From Lacicoccus qingdaonensis (GTDB lineage Bacteria > Bacillota > Bacilli > Staphylococcales > Salinicoccaceae), in contig NZ_FNFY01000007.1 in NCBI RefSeq assembly GCF_900101075.1, positions 40,565 through 104,564 of the forward strand: 64,000 bases of DNA. Direction: 5' to 3'. The notes below the pieces were generated by a model, which saw nothing but the letters and a program-made list of their open reading frames with translations, ran no database searches and was not told the origin of the DNA. The first letter of the stretch is position 1. The number at the start of each line of letters is the position of its first letter. Below are positions 28,498 through 38,703 of this stretch, piece by piece. The position numbers were made by a program, and so were the translations under genes.

Positions 28498-29766
28498 ATG
28501 GCTAGTGAAAAAATCACAACTAACAATGGTAATTTGACTGTACCAAACAAACCGGTTATCCCATTCATCATCGGTGACGGCACAGGCCCGGACATCTGGA
28601 ACGCGGCACAAAAAGTATTAGACGGTGCTGTTGAAAAAGCATACAACGGAGAAAAAGAAATCGAATGGAAAGAAGTGCTTGCAGGACAGAAAGCTTTCGA
28701 TGAAACAGGAGAGTGGCTGCCTCAGGAAACGCTTGATGCAATCAACGAATACCTTATTGCAATCAAAGGACCACTTACAACACCAATCGGCGGCGGTATC
28801 CGTTCACTGAACGTTGCACTGCGTCAGAAATTGGACCTTTTCACATGTCTGCGTCCGGTAAGATATTTTGACGGTGTCCCTTCACCGGTTAAACGTCCGG
28901 AAGATACTGACATGGTCATCTTCAGAGAAAACACTGAAGACATCTATGCAGGTATCGAATTCCAGGAAGGTTCAGAAGATGTTAAGAAAGTGATTGATTT
29001 CATCCAAGGTGAAATGGGCTCTGAAAACATCCGTTTCCCTGAGTCTTCAGGTATCGGTATCAAGCCGGTATCAAAAGAAGGTACTGAGCGTCTCGTACGT
29101 GCAGCGATCAACTATGCAATCGAACACAACCGTCCTTCTGTCACTTTAGTTCATAAAGGTAACATCATGAAGTTCACTGAAGGTGCGTTCAAAGCATGGG
29201 GTTACGACCTTGCTGAAAGAGAATTCGGCGATAAAGTATTCACTTGGAAAGAGTATGACAAAATCGTTGAAGAAAAAGGCCGCGAGGAAGCGGACAAAGT
29301 ACAGGGAGAAGCGGAAGCTGCAGGTAAAATCATCGTTAAAGATGCAATCGCGGATATCTTCCTACAGCAGATTCTCTTGCGTCCGAAAGAATTCGGCGTA
29401 GTCGCTACGATGAACCTGAACGGTGACTACATTTCCGATGCGCTTGCTGCACAGGTCGGCGGTATCGGAATTGCACCAGGAGCGAACATCAACTACGAAA
29501 CAGGACATGCAATCTTTGAAGCGACACACGGTACTGCACCTAAATATGCAGGACAGGACAAAGTGAACCCTTCATCAGTCATTCTTTCAGGCGTGCTGCT
29601 TCTTGAGCACATCGGCTGGACTGAAGCTGCAAACCTGATTACTAAGGCGATGGAAAAAACAATCGCTTCTAAAGTAGTCACTTACGATTTTGCCCGTCAG
29701 ATGGATGGCGCTAAAGAAGTGAAATGTTCAGAGTTCGGTGAAGAACTAGTTAAGAACATGGACTAA
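28498..29766 (+). CDS. icd: Isocitrate dehydrogenase (NADP type)
   Basis: Oxidative decarboxylation of isocitrate to 2-oxoglutarate. The 422-residue sequence has the substrate serine region [13 protein letters not shown], the metal aspartates in the [14 protein letters not shown] segment and the cofactor loop [17 protein letters not shown], whose Lys-Tyr pair is the NADP-type signature. GGAGGAAAATTAATT precedes the ATG. It ends the citZ operon at a strong terminator. Confidence 0.95.
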   Translation: MASEKITTNNGNLTVPNKPVIPFIIGDGTGPDIWNAAQKVLDGAVEKAYNGEKEIEWKEVLAGQKAFDETGEWLPQETLDAINEYLIAIKGPLTTPIGGGIRSLNVALRQKLDLFTCLRPVRYFDGVPSPVKRPEDTDMVIFRENTEDIYAGIEFQEGSEDVKKVIDFIQGEMGSENIRFPESSGIGIKPVSKEGTERLVRAAINYAIEHNRPSVTLVHKGNIMKFTEGAFKAWGYDLAEREFGDKVFTWKEYDKIVEEKGREEADKVQGEAEAAGKIIVKDAIADIFLQQILLRPKEFGVVATMNLNGDYISDALAAQVGGIGIAPGANINYETGHAIFEATHGTAPKYAGQDKVNPSSVILSGVLLLEHIGWTEAANLITKAMEKTIASKVVTYDFARQMDGAKEVKCSEFGEELVKNMD

Positions 29767-29780
29767 TAAAAATTCATTTC

Positions 29781-29817
29781 AAGAGGAATGGTCAGATTGA
29801 CCATTCTTCTTTTTTCT
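29781..29817 (+). terminator. Terminator after icd
   Basis: A 14-bp stem with one wobble pair (AAGAGGAATGGTCA, then its complement after a 3-base loop) is followed by a T-rich tract. Confidence 0.9.
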
Positions 29818-29820
29818 TTG

Positions 29821-29838
29821 TTTGAAAACATTTTCAAA
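29821..29838 (+). promoter_or_regulatory. cre-like palindrome upstream of abgT
   Basis: TTTGAAAA, CA, TTTTCAAA is an 8+8 palindrome. The inner 14 bases differ from the CcpA cre consensus (TGAAANCGNTTTCA type) mainly at the central CG, here CA. It lies six bases upstream of the -35, a position where CcpA generally activates rather than represses. Confidence 0.45.
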
Positions 29839-29843
29839 ACCAT

Positions 29844-29872
29844 TTGATAATATGGCTGCAACCATTTATAAT
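29844..29872 (+). promoter_or_regulatory. Sigma-A promoter of abgT
   Basis: TTGATA (29844-29849) and TATAAT (29867-29872) are separated by exactly 17 bp. Confidence 0.75.
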
Positions 29873-29926
29873 ATAAGCCGTTATCTTTATTTTAAGATTA
29901 CTTATATTTTTGGGAGGAAGAATGGA

Positions 29927-31498
29927 ATGGAAAATGGTAGAAGTAAAAAAGGTCTCCTCCAAAAGTTCCTGGATTTTGTAGAATGGCTGGGCAATAAACT
30001 GCCTCATCCAGTTACATTATTTGCAATACTGGCAGGTTTGACACTGCTTGCGTCTTGGCTATTCGCAAGTATGGGCGTGTCGGTGCAACACCCTGGGGAA
30101 GAGGAGACAGTTTCAGTAACGAATCTGCTCAACGGAGAGGGTATTAATTACATATTCTCCACGATGACAGATAATTTCATTAATTTCGCACCGCTTGGCG
30201 TGGTATTGGTAACGATGCTCGGTATCGGTGTGGCGGAACATTCAGGTTTAATCAGTGCAGCGCTTAGAGGTTTTGTACTGTCAATACCTAAAAGTCTGAT
30301 CACTGCAGGACTTGTTTTTGCAGGTATCATGTCATCACTTGCTTCTGATGCGGGTTATGTTGTACTGCCGCCGCTCGGCGCAGTCATATTTCTTGCGCTC
30401 GGCAGACACCCGATTGCGGGTCTCGCTGCAGCATTCGCAGGTGTATCGGCAGGTTTCTCTGCAAACCTGCTGATCAGCGGTACGGACGTCATGCTTGCCG
30501 AACTGAGTACGGCGGCAGCACAGACGATCGACCCGGCTTATGCAGAAACGATGAATGTCACCATGAACTGGTTCTTCATTGCAGCAAGTGTGTTCATGCT
30601 GACACTGGTCGGCTGGTTCGTCTCTGATAAGATTGTCGAACCGAGACTGGGTAAATACAATTCTGCGGATGCTCCGGAAGATGCCGGTGACGATGAAGCG
30701 GAAGATTATATGGCACCGCTGACGAAAGTTGAGAAGAAGGGCTTATGGGCTGCTTTCATTTCAGTAGTCATCGGGCTGGGGCTTGCACTTTCGCTCGTAG
30801 TATTTCCAAATTCACCGATGAGAGGCACTGAAGGCACTTACATGGATACGATCATCCAGTCGCCGTTCATGTCATCACTTGTGCCGATCATAGCGATCCT
30901 GTTCTTCATACCGGGTCTTGTATTCGGTATGGTGACACGCTCGATCAAGAACGATAAAGATGTTGCGAACCAGATGTCAAAAACCATGGCATCCATGGGG
31001 ATGTTCATCGTCCTTGCATTTACTGCAGGTCAGTTCGTTGCATATTTCAATGAGTCCAATCTCGGGCTTGTCATCGGTGTCAACGGCGCCGACCTGCTTG
31101 AAAACCTGAACTTGACAGGTATACCTCTGATCATCGGATTCATGGTGGTCACGGCGTTCATCAACCTGTTCATAGGCAGTGCGAGTGCAAAGTGGGCGAT
31201 GATGGCACCGATATTCATACCGATCATGATGCAGCTCGGCTACTCGCCTGAGCTGACGACGATGGCATACCGTGTTGCGGATTCATCTACGAACATCATC
31301 ACACCGCTCATGACATACTTTGCAATCATCATCGCGTTCGCACAGCAGTACGTCAGAAATATCGGTATCGGTACATTGATTTCGGTCATGCTGCCGTACT
31401 CCATATGTTTCTTCGTATTCTGGGCAGTGATGCTCATCGTGTGGATGCTTATCGGATTACCACTCGGACCTGGTGCACCAATACATTACGAAGGCTGA
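29927..31498 (+). CDS. AbgT family transporter
   Basis: Integral membrane protein of 523 residues with about 12 hydrophobic segments, including the family-typical N-terminus (FVEWLGNKLPHPVTLFAILAG) and the conserved SASAKWAMMAPIF and DSSTNIITPLMTYF segments in re-entrant hairpins. AbgT proteins import p-aminobenzoyl-glutamate or export sulfonamide-like drugs; which applies is not visible. I chose ATG 29927, six bases after GGGAGGAAG; the longer upstream reading runs into the promoter. A single-gene unit, with no abgAB hydrolase nearby. Confidence 0.85.
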   Translation: MENGRSKKGLLQKFLDFVEWLGNKLPHPVTLFAILAGLTLLASWLFASMGVSVQHPGEEETVSVTNLLNGEGINYIFSTMTDNFINFAPLGVVLVTMLGIGVAEHSGLISAALRGFVLSIPKSLITAGLVFAGIMSSLASDAGYVVLPPLGAVIFLALGRHPIAGLAAAFAGVSAGFSANLLISGTDVMLAELSTAAAQTIDPAYAETMNVTMNWFFIAASVFMLTLVGWFVSDKIVEPRLGKYNSADAPEDAGDDEAEDYMAPLTKVEKKGLWAAFISVVIGLGLALSLVVFPNSPMRGTEGTYMDTIIQSPFMSSLVPIIAILFFIPGLVFGMVTRSIKNDKDVANQMSKTMASMGMFIVLAFTAGQFVAYFNESNLGLVIGVNGADLLENLNLTGIPLIIGFMVVTAFINLFIGSASAKWAMMAPIFIPIMMQLGYSPELTTMAYRVADSSTNIITPLMTYFAIIIAFAQQYVRNIGIGTLISVMLPYSICFFVFWAVMLIVWMLIGLPLGPGAPIHYEG

Positions 31499-31509
31499 TA
31501 AAAGATATT

Positions 31510-31540
31510 AAAGACGCAGTTAAAACTGCGTCTTTTTCTT
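31510..31540 (+). terminator. Terminator after abgT
   Basis: AAGACGCAGTT and AACTGCGTCTT around a two-base loop, followed by TTTCTTTT. Confidence 0.9.
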
Positions 31541-31602
31541 TTCTCTGTTAAAATGATATATATAATCCGAGGAATGATAATTTATATTGAGGAGCATGAC
31601 TC

Positions 31603-34203
31603 ATGAAGAAATTGATCTTAATAGACGGGAACAGTGTGGCTTTCAGGGCATTTTACGGATTGCCTCTATTGTCCAATCAGAGCGGTCTGCATACGAATGC
31701 GATATTCGGCTACGCAAGACTGCTGGAAAGAATCATCAAAGAAGAAGAACCGACTCATTTCATGGTTGCTTTCGATGCCGGCAAATCGACTTTCAGACAT
31801 AAGGAATATAAAGACTATAAAGGCGGCAGGCAGTCGACGCCGCCCGAGCTCGGTGAACAGTTTGCACCGATCCGGCGACTGATTGATGCGTACGGCATCA
31901 AACGCTTTGAACTGGATGAGTATGAAGCGGATGATATCATCGGCACACTGTCCATGATGGCGGATGCTGAAAAGATGAAGACGATTGTTATCACGGGTGA
32001 TAAGGACCTGACGCAGCTTGCGAGTGAGCACACGGTCATATACTTCACTAAAAAGGGCATCAGCGACATTGAGGAGTATACACCTGAACATGTCCGGGAA
32101 ATCTATGACCTGACACCAGAACAGATCATCGACTTGAAAGGTCTGATGGGTGATAAGTCGGACAATATTCCGGGTGTCCCGGGTGTAGGGGAGAAGACTG
32201 CCCTGAAGCTGCTCCACCAGTTTGGCACAGTCGAAAATGTGCTGGAAAATTCAGATTCAGTGAGCGGCAAGAAACTTCAGGAGAAGCTGAAGGAGTTTTC
32301 TGAAGAGGCTCTGATGAGTAAGAGCCTTGCGACAATACACCGTGAAGTGCCGCTTGATTTCAAGCTCAGCGACCTGGAGTTTAAAAATGATACCGAGGAA
32401 CAGAAATACGAGCTGTTCAAAGAGTATGAATTCAACTCACTGCTTGAGAATATGGAAGCGGCAGAAACTGAAGACATCAGTGATTTCAATGTGGAGCACA
32501 CGGAAAATCTTCATGAACTCGGGACAAAAGTGTCCATCCATCTTGAAGTGCATGCGGATAATTATTTATATAACAAGCCGGAATTCATTGCAGTGACAGA
32601 CGGTGAGAAAGCGTATGTCAGAAGCATTGAAAGTATTGATGAAAAGCAGCTGGAAGAATTTTTGAACAGCAGGGAAGATGTCAATGCCTATGATATAAAA
32701 AGGCAGATTGCACTGCTCAACCAGCTGGGTATCAGTTTTAACAATTTCAGCAATGATATCATGATGGCGAGTTTCCTGCTCGATCCGTCGACAAAGATAA
32801 TCGATGTTTCAGAAACGGTCGGCCCTTATGGCATAAATATTAACAGTGATGATTTCCATTACGGAAAAGGAAGGAATAAAAAGAATCCTTCCGAAGAGGA
32901 AACAATTGAATTTCTGACGGATAAAGTGATGGCGGTTCACAAAGCAAAAGATAAGATGACCGCGAAACTGGCTGAAGATGAAATGTCAGAACTTTATTAT
33001 AATCTGGAAGTGCCTCTGTCAAAAGTGCTTGCAGATATGGAAATCAGAGGTATACGTGTCATGCCGGAACGTCTTGTGGGAATGGAAGAAGAAATCGACA
33101 GCCGGCTGAAAGAAATTCAGTCACGAATCTTTGAGTTGGCGGGAGAAGAGTTCAATATCAACTCTCCGAAACAACTCGGCGTTATACTTTTCGAAAAGCT
33201 TGAACTGCCTGTCATCAAAAAGACGAAGACCGGATATTCCACTGCGGTGGATGTACTCGAAGCACTGCTTGATAAACATGAAATCATACAGTATCTGCTC
33301 GACTACCGTACATTATCAAAACTCCAGTCGACATATGTCATCGGCCTTCAAAATGAAGTGAAAGAGGATTCCAGAATCCATACGCGTTTCAATCAGACCC
33401 TCGCCCAGACCGGCCGTCTTTCATCGGTGGAGCCGAACCTTCAGAACATACCAGTCCGTCTGGAAGAGGGCAGGAAAATCAGGCGTGCGTTTGTGCCTAA
33501 AGACGATGATCATGTACTGCTTGCTCTTGACTATTCACAAATCGAACTCAGAGTGCTTGCTGCAATTACGGGTGATGAAACGATGGGTGAAGCCTTCTCG
33601 GGCGATCTTGATATCCATACAAAAACTGCGATGGAAGTCTTCGGTGTGGAACGTGATGATGTGACATCGACAATGAGGCGCAACGCAAAAGCGGTAAACT
33701 TCGGTATCGTATACGGTATCAGCGACTACGGTCTCAGTCAGAACCTCGGGATTACACGTAAAGAAGCGAAGACATTCATCGATAATTATTTGAATTCATT
33801 TCCAAAGGTCAAAGAATTCATGAAGTCTATCGTCCAGGATGCGAAGCGTGACGGCTATGTCAAAACATTGCTCAACAGACGCAGATATACACCGGATGTA
33901 CACAGCAGAAACTTCAATGCGAGAAGCTTTGCGGAACGGACTGCGATGAACTCCCCGATTCAGGGCAGTGCAGCGGATATCATCAAACTTGCTATGGTAA
34001 ATTATGCAAAAGATGAAAAAGCACAGTCCTTTGATGCTGAACTGCTGCTTCAAATACACGATGAACTGATCTTCGATGTGCCTAAAGATGAAGTGGAAGA
34101 GTTTTTGACAGTAATAAAAGATATTATGGAAAATGCGCTGGATATCGGTGTGCCGCTGAAAGTAGAACATGGTTACGGCAGTGACTGGTACCAGGTGAAG
34201 TAG
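31603..34203 (+). CDS. polA: DNA polymerase I
   Basis: Gap-filling and Okazaki-fragment maturation polymerase of 866 residues. The N-terminal 5'-nuclease (about 1-290, with ILIDGNSVAFRAFYG and DLKGLMGDKSDNIPGVPGVG-type HhH motifs) is complete. The middle exonuclease-like domain (about 300-470) lacks the DxE catalytic pair, as in Bacillus and Staphylococcus, so proofreading is not expected. The polymerase core has DYSQIELR near residue 643, RRNAKAVNFGIVYG near 691 and QIHDELIFD near 817. TGAGGAGCATGACTC precedes the ATG. It starts the polA-mutM-coaE run. Confidence 0.95.
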   Translation: MKKLILIDGNSVAFRAFYGLPLLSNQSGLHTNAIFGYARLLERIIKEEEPTHFMVAFDAGKSTFRHKEYKDYKGGRQSTPPELGEQFAPIRRLIDAYGIKRFELDEYEADDIIGTLSMMADAEKMKTIVITGDKDLTQLASEHTVIYFTKKGISDIEEYTPEHVREIYDLTPEQIIDLKGLMGDKSDNIPGVPGVGEKTALKLLHQFGTVENVLENSDSVSGKKLQEKLKEFSEEALMSKSLATIHREVPLDFKLSDLEFKNDTEEQKYELFKEYEFNSLLENMEAAETEDISDFNVEHTENLHELGTKVSIHLEVHADNYLYNKPEFIAVTDGEKAYVRSIESIDEKQLEEFLNSREDVNAYDIKRQIALLNQLGISFNNFSNDIMMASFLLDPSTKIIDVSETVGPYGININSDDFHYGKGRNKKNPSEEETIEFLTDKVMAVHKAKDKMTAKLAEDEMSELYYNLEVPLSKVLADMEIRGIRVMPERLVGMEEEIDSRLKEIQSRIFELAGEEFNINSPKQLGVILFEKLELPVIKKTKTGYSTAVDVLEALLDKHEIIQYLLDYRTLSKLQSTYVIGLQNEVKEDSRIHTRFNQTLAQTGRLSSVEPNLQNIPVRLEEGRKIRRAFVPKDDDHVLLALDYSQIELRVLAAITGDETMGEAFSGDLDIHTKTAMEVFGVERDDVTSTMRRNAKAVNFGIVYGISDYGLSQNLGITRKEAKTFIDNYLNSFPKVKEFMKSIVQDAKRDGYVKTLLNRRRYTPDVHSRNFNARSFAERTAMNSPIQGSAADIIKLAMVNYAKDEKAQSFDAELLLQIHDELIFDVPKDEVEEFLTVIKDIMENALDIGVPLKVEHGYGSDWYQVK

Positions 34204-34211
34204 GTGTAAAG

Positions 34212-35075
34212 GTGCCGGAATTACCAGAAGTTGAATTGGTTAAAAGAGAATTGAAAACAGTGGAGAATTTAACGATTGAAGATGTTAAAGTTTCGGACAA
34301 GGTCGTTGAAGGGCATAATGCCGGAAAACTGACAATCGTCAAGGAGCCTGTTGATATATTTATCGAAAACACAAAGAATATGGATATACTGTCACTCGGA
34401 CGCCGAGGCAAATATTTGTACTTCATACTGCAGAATGACCATCAGGTAAAATACCTTATTGGTCATTTAGGTATGAGCGGTGCTTTTTTTCATCTGAACA
34501 GTCTGGATGAAATAGTGGAGCATAATTTCAAAGTGCACTGGCATGTGATATTTTACCTGTCGGACGGCAGCATGCTGGTCTATTCAGATATAAGACGTTT
34601 TGGAGAACTGAGAACCATCGGTAAGCTGAGTGAGTTTCTGCCGGTTGTCCGGATGGCACCGGAGTATGATACAGAAGAAGCGAAAGAACATTTCCTGAAT
34701 GCAGTCAAAAGTCCCAATAATGCTGCCAAAACGATCAAGAGTGTCCTTATGGACAGCACAGTCGTCACGGGCGTTGGAAATATATATGCAGCGGAAAGTC
34801 TTTATTCTGCCAAAATATTGCCGACAAGAAAAGCGGGCAACATATCAGTTAAAAGGCTTGAAGGTCTATACCAGGAGATCGTTGATGTATTCGAACTGTC
34901 ACTGTCCCATGGCGGATCGACGATTTCGGATTACCGCAGTTCGACCGGCGGCAGCGGGGAGATGCAGAACAGATTCCAGGTATATCAGTGTAAAATCTGC
35001 CCGGCAGGGCATGATATAACTACTAAAGTCATCGCAGGCCGAAATACATTCTACTGTACAAAGTGCCAGCGTTGA
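34212..35075 (+). CDS. mutM: Formamidopyrimidine-DNA glycosylase
   Basis: Base-excision repair enzyme removing 8-oxoguanine. Translation starts at GTG 34212, eight bases after polA, preceded by AGGTG; the catalytic N-terminal proline and Glu are in PELPEVE immediately after the initiator. The H2TH region (VTGVGNIYAAESLY) and a C-terminal zinc finger with CKIC and CTKC pairs are present. It has 287 residues, somewhat above the usual 270-280. Confidence 0.94.
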   Translation: MPELPEVELVKRELKTVENLTIEDVKVSDKVVEGHNAGKLTIVKEPVDIFIENTKNMDILSLGRRGKYLYFILQNDHQVKYLIGHLGMSGAFFHLNSLDEIVEHNFKVHWHVIFYLSDGSMLVYSDIRRFGELRTIGKLSEFLPVVRMAPEYDTEEAKEHFLNAVKSPNNAAKTIKSVLMDSTVVTGVGNIYAAESLYSAKILPTRKAGNISVKRLEGLYQEIVDVFELSLSHGGSTISDYRSSTGGSGEMQNRFQVYQCKICPAGHDITTKVIAGRNTFYCTKCQR

Positions 35076-35099
35076 ATGAATTAAGAGAGGGTTGCAGCA

Positions 35100-35699
35100 A
35101 TGTATAAAGTGATAGGGTTGACCGGCGGCATCGCCAGTGGAAAATCGACTGCATCCGACTACATAAGAAGTCTTGGCTTTGAAGTACTCGATGCAGATGT
35201 CTATGCAAGAAAAGTCACCGAAAAAGACAGTGCGGGCTATCATAAAATCATAGAAGCTTTCGGTACGGATATTTTAGATGAAAATAAAGAGATCGACCGC
35301 AGAAAACTGGGGGAAATCATCTTCAATGATCCTGAGGAACGCAAAAAGCTGAATGGTATATCCCATCCGGAAATCCGCCGGATGATGAATGCGGATCAGG
35401 AGGCGTTTTTAAAACATAACCATGTATTCCTGGACATTCCGCTGCTGTTTGAAAACGGTCTGGATAAAAATTGTGATATCACGATTACCGTCTATGTGAC
35501 AAAAGAGAACCAGATGGAAAGATTGATGGAACGTAACAATCTGACTGAAAAAGAAGCGGCGTCCAGGGTGAACAGCCAGATGTCACTGGATGAAAAAAAG
35601 AATTTGAGCGATTATGTATTTGATAATAATAATGATAAAAAAGAGCTGTTTGATCAGATCGATGAATTTGTCGAAATGCTGAAAAAACAGCAATTATAA
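35100..35699 (+). CDS. coaE: Dephospho-CoA kinase
   Basis: Final step of coenzyme A synthesis. The Walker A motif GGIASGKST lies at residues 8-16, followed by LDADVYARKV and the lid region; 199 residues is standard. AGAGAGGG precedes the ATG. It lies 24 bases after mutM in the conserved polA-mutM-coaE order and is probably in the same transcript. Confidence 0.94.
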   Translation: MYKVIGLTGGIASGKSTASDYIRSLGFEVLDADVYARKVTEKDSAGYHKIIEAFGTDILDENKEIDRRKLGEIIFNDPEERKKLNGISHPEIRRMMNADQEAFLKHNHVFLDIPLLFENGLDKNCDITITVYVTKENQMERLMERNNLTEKEAASRVNSQMSLDEKKNLSDYVFDNNNDKKELFDQIDEFVEMLKKQQL

Positions 35700-35725
35700 A
35701 AATACCGCTTTCATGGATTTTTAAA

Positions 35726-35758
35726 TGTGTTATACTATTTATGAAAAAGCATAACATA
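35726..35758 (+). promoter_or_regulatory. Two inverted CcpN-like boxes at the gapB promoter
   Basis: TGTGTTATACT (35726-35736) fits every position of the Bacillus CcpN box TRTGHYATAYW and contains the likely -10 TATACT. On the opposite strand TATGTTATGCT (complement of 35748-35758) fits 10 of 11 positions. CcpN represses gapB and pckA under glycolytic conditions in Bacillus, so binding here is a specific prediction. Confidence 0.6.
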
Positions 35759-35771
35759 AAGGAGATTTGTC

Positions 35772-36776
35772 ATGAAAAAAGTTGCGATAAATGGCTTGGG
35801 AAGAATAGGTAGAATGGTATTCAGAATTGCATCGGAATCTGAACATTTAGAGGTTGTTGCAGTCAATGCAAGCTATCCTGCTGAAACTCTTGCCCATTTA
35901 ATTAATTATGATTCAACTCACGGGAAGTGGCAGAAAACGGTTGAGCCAAAAGTGGGTGCCCTTGTAGTTGACGGTCATGAAGTAAAAATTACAAGCGATC
36001 GTAATCCTGAAAATTTACCATGGTCGGATTTGGGGATAGATATTGTATTTGAGGCGACTGGCAAATTTAATAACGAATTGGGCGCGTCCGGCCACATTAA
36101 AGCCGGCGCCAAAAAAGTCGTTCTGACAGGGCCGACAAAAGGCGGAAATGTCCAGACGGTTGTCATGGGTGTCAACGATGAAACGTTGAGTGTCGATGAT
36201 TACAATGTGTTTTCAAATGCATCATGTACAACTAACTGCCTGGCACCTGTAGCCAAGATTTTAGATGATGAGTTCGGTATCAATAATGGATTGATGACAA
36301 CTGTCCATGCATACACGAACGATCAGAAAACTATAGACAATCCACATAAGGATCTTCGCCGTGCACGTTCAGCAGCAGAAAACATCATACCGACTTCAAC
36401 AGGTGCGGCTAAAGCACTCGGTGAAGTACTGCCTCAGCTTAAAGGCAAACTGGACGGCCTGGCGCTCCGTGTACCGACGCCGAACGTTTCACTTGTCGAT
36501 CTGGTCGTCGACCTGGATAAGGAAGTGACTGCTGAAGAAGTGAACAAAACATTTGAAAAGTATGCTGAAGGTGAAATGAAAGGCGTTCTCGGTGTTACAT
36601 ATGAACCGCTCGTATCCAAAGATTTCAATACGGATCCGAGAAGTTCAATCATCGATGCCAGCCTGACGATGGTCATGGATGACAACAAAGTTAAAGTGCT
36701 TGCATGGTACGATAACGAGTGGGCGTACTCAAAGCGCACGATTGAACTTGCAGAAAAAATTGCAGAAGAACTTTAA
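35772..36776 (+). CDS. gapB: Glyceraldehyde-3-phosphate dehydrogenase, gluconeogenic type
   Basis: NADPH-preferring GapDH that works in the gluconeogenic direction. The active-site cysteine is in SNASCTTNCLAP (about residue 152), and the N-terminal Rossmann motif is NGLGRIGR. After the second strand the sequence reads VNASYPAETLAHL where glycolytic GapA has an Asp that binds the NAD ribose; loss of that Asp marks GapB. It has 334 residues. GGAGATTTGTC precedes the ATG. The coaE-gapB-nrdR-dnaB order is conserved in staphylococci. Confidence 0.92.
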   Translation: MKKVAINGLGRIGRMVFRIASESEHLEVVAVNASYPAETLAHLINYDSTHGKWQKTVEPKVGALVVDGHEVKITSDRNPENLPWSDLGIDIVFEATGKFNNELGASGHIKAGAKKVVLTGPTKGGNVQTVVMGVNDETLSVDDYNVFSNASCTTNCLAPVAKILDDEFGINNGLMTTVHAYTNDQKTIDNPHKDLRRARSAAENIIPTSTGAAKALGEVLPQLKGKLDGLALRVPTPNVSLVDLVVDLDKEVTAEEVNKTFEKYAEGEMKGVLGVTYEPLVSKDFNTDPRSSIIDASLTMVMDDNKVKVLAWYDNEWAYSKRTIELAEKIAEEL

Positions 36777-36789
36777 CCTTCAGAAAGGT

Positions 36790-36816
36790 CCGGAACAATG
36801 TTCCGGGTCTTTTTTA
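36790..36816 (+). terminator. Terminator after gapB
   Basis: CCGGAAC, AAT loop, GTTCCGG, followed by GTCTTTTTT. Confidence 0.88.
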
Positions 36817-36886
36817 TTTTCTTTAGTATAGAGAATGAACAAAATTTGATATAATAGAGGAAATTCTTTAAAAGAGGTGATTGTTT

Positions 36887-37360
36887 ATGAAATGTCCACA
36901 ATGTCAGCATAGTAACTCCAAAGTGATCGATTCACGCCATACGGATGAAATGTCTGCAATAAGACGCCGCCGTGAGTGTGAAAGTTGTGGGTTTCGCTTC
37001 ACTACATTCGAACGTGTCGAAGTTACACCTCTGGTCGTTGTTAAAAAAGATGGTACAAGAGAAGTTTTCAATAGAGAAAAAGTGCTTGCAGGGCTCCTCC
37101 GTGCTTGTGAAAAAAGGGCAATTCCATATGAGGAGCTCGAGAAGCGCACGGATAAAGTCGAAGCAAATTTAAGAAACCTGAACAAAGCAGAGATTTCTTC
37201 AAATGATATCGGAGAGTTTGTCATGAAGGAACTGATTTCTCTCGACCAGGTGGCATATGTACGGTTTGCATCAGTTTACAAGGAATTCAAGGATATAGAT
37301 CAATTGATGGAAACGTTAAACCAGTTGACAAAGGGCAGTAATAATAATGAACATCAATAA
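36887..37360 (+). CDS. nrdR: Transcriptional repressor NrdR
   Basis: Nucleotide-sensing repressor of ribonucleotide reductase genes. The N-terminal zinc ribbon has Cys3, Cys6, Cys31 and Cys34; an ATP-cone domain follows (about 48-138, [16 protein letters not shown]). The start is ATG 36887 after AGAGGTGATTGTTT, giving 157 residues; a TTG two codons earlier is less likely. A TATAAT at 36850-36855 may be its -10. It overlaps dnaB by 14 bases. Confidence 0.94.
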   Translation: MKCPQCQHSNSKVIDSRHTDEMSAIRRRRECESCGFRFTTFERVEVTPLVVVKKDGTREVFNREKVLAGLLRACEKRAIPYEELEKRTDKVEANLRNLNKAEISSNDIGEFVMKELISLDQVAYVRFASVYKEFKDIDQLMETLNQLTKGSNNNEHQ

Positions 37361-38699
37361 CCGCCTGAAACCGAATACTGAATTCATAGTGTACCGCCCG
37401 ATGACCCTCGGTCATGACAACATGGAAGTGGTCAATGAACTTTATCTTCCGCTGATCGGTGCGGATACGGCCATGACATATATTTACATGTTCGAATCCA
37501 CCGCACATTACGAGCCGCTGACCATCCGTTTCCATAAGGAGTTCATGGATGCATTGTCCATATCACTTTCCGATCTGATGGAGCGGTTCAAGAAGCTGGA
37601 AGCGATCGGTCTGTTGAAAAGCTACGTATCCAACCACACCCACGAAGATCTGTTTGTGTATGAACTGATTCTGCCCCTCGATGCCGAATCCTTTTTAAAA
37701 GACCCGATGCTCAGCATGTATCTGTATGGTAAAGTGGGCAGTGCACAGTACAAAATGAAAAAAGACCGGCTGATTTATCCGGAACTGCCTGAAAATATTT
37801 CGGAAGTGACGATGAAATTCACTGATGTATTCAATCATCAAAACGTCAGCAGCTATACACTGCCGGCAGAAAATTTCAAAGGCAGGACAGTCTCTGGCGG
37901 AGCCAATGTCGATCTGGAGGATTTTGATTTCGATGTGTTATTCACCCATCTGAAAGGGACGATCATCGACCGTAGATTTTTTACGAAAGACATCCGGATG
38001 CTCATTGTCAAATTGAGTGTGCTGTTCAATCTGAATGCCTATGATATGAAGAATATACTTTTGAAAGCGACATCGAATTACCACGGCATCGATGAAGCAA
38101 AGCTGAAGTATGAAGCGAGGAAGTATTTCCAGGCCGAAAGGAAACAGATCAGTCCCGTGCTCGAGAAGAAAGAGACGAAGGAAGACCACGGCCAGGAACA
38201 ACAAGAAGACAGAGAATATATCAAGATGCTGCATGAGACGAATCCGATCGACAGGCTGAGAGATTTAAGAAATGGTTCCCCGACAGACATCGATTTGAAG
38301 CTGGTGACGGATATCATTGTGAATACGCCGCTCAATCACGGCGTCATCAATATACTGCTTGAGTATGTATTTTTGAAAATGCAGGGCGAACTGCCGTATA
38401 ATTACACGATGACGGTTGCGAACAACTGGGCTGAAAAAGGATACCAGTCTGCCGAAGAGGCAATTGAATCCATCAAAGAGTACCAGGAGCAGCAGGAAAA
38501 ACGGAAGAAGAGATATCTTCCTTCAGAACGTCAGGGTGAACAGACGCCGGAATGGATGTCGAAAGGCAGGCGGCATCCCGTGAAGAAAGATGAAGAACCG
38601 GTCAAAACCGAAAAGAAACGAACAAATCAATCACAGAAAACTGCGAAAGATGATCCGGAGCTGCAGAAGATGATTGAAGACTTTAGAAAAAACAGGTGA
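37347..38699 (+). CDS. dnaB: Replication initiation and membrane attachment protein DnaB
   Basis: Helicase-loading co-factor of Gram-positive bacteria, acting at oriC and in restart together with DnaD and DnaI; not the replicative helicase. The 450-residue protein has the N-terminal winged-helix DDBH1 region and a C-terminal DDBH2 region near residues 290-400 ending in a charged, Lys-rich tail. The ATG lies inside the end of nrdR, and the product leads straight into dnaI, the order seen across Bacillales. Confidence 0.9.
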   Translation: MNINNRLKPNTEFIVYRPMTLGHDNMEVVNELYLPLIGADTAMTYIYMFESTAHYEPLTIRFHKEFMDALSISLSDLMERFKKLEAIGLLKSYVSNHTHEDLFVYELILPLDAESFLKDPMLSMYLYGKVGSAQYKMKKDRLIYPELPENISEVTMKFTDVFNHQNVSSYTLPAENFKGRTVSGGANVDLEDFDFDVLFTHLKGTIIDRRFFTKDIRMLIVKLSVLFNLNAYDMKNILLKATSNYHGIDEAKLKYEARKYFQAERKQISPVLEKKETKEDHGQEQQEDREYIKMLHETNPIDRLRDLRNGSPTDIDLKLVTDIIVNTPLNHGVINILLEYVFLKMQGELPYNYTMTVANNWAEKGYQSAEEAIESIKEYQEQQEKRKKRYLPSERQGEQTPEWMSKGRRHPVKKDEEPVKTEKKRTNQSQKTAKDDPELQKMIEDFRKNR

Positions 38700-38703
38700 T
38701 AGT

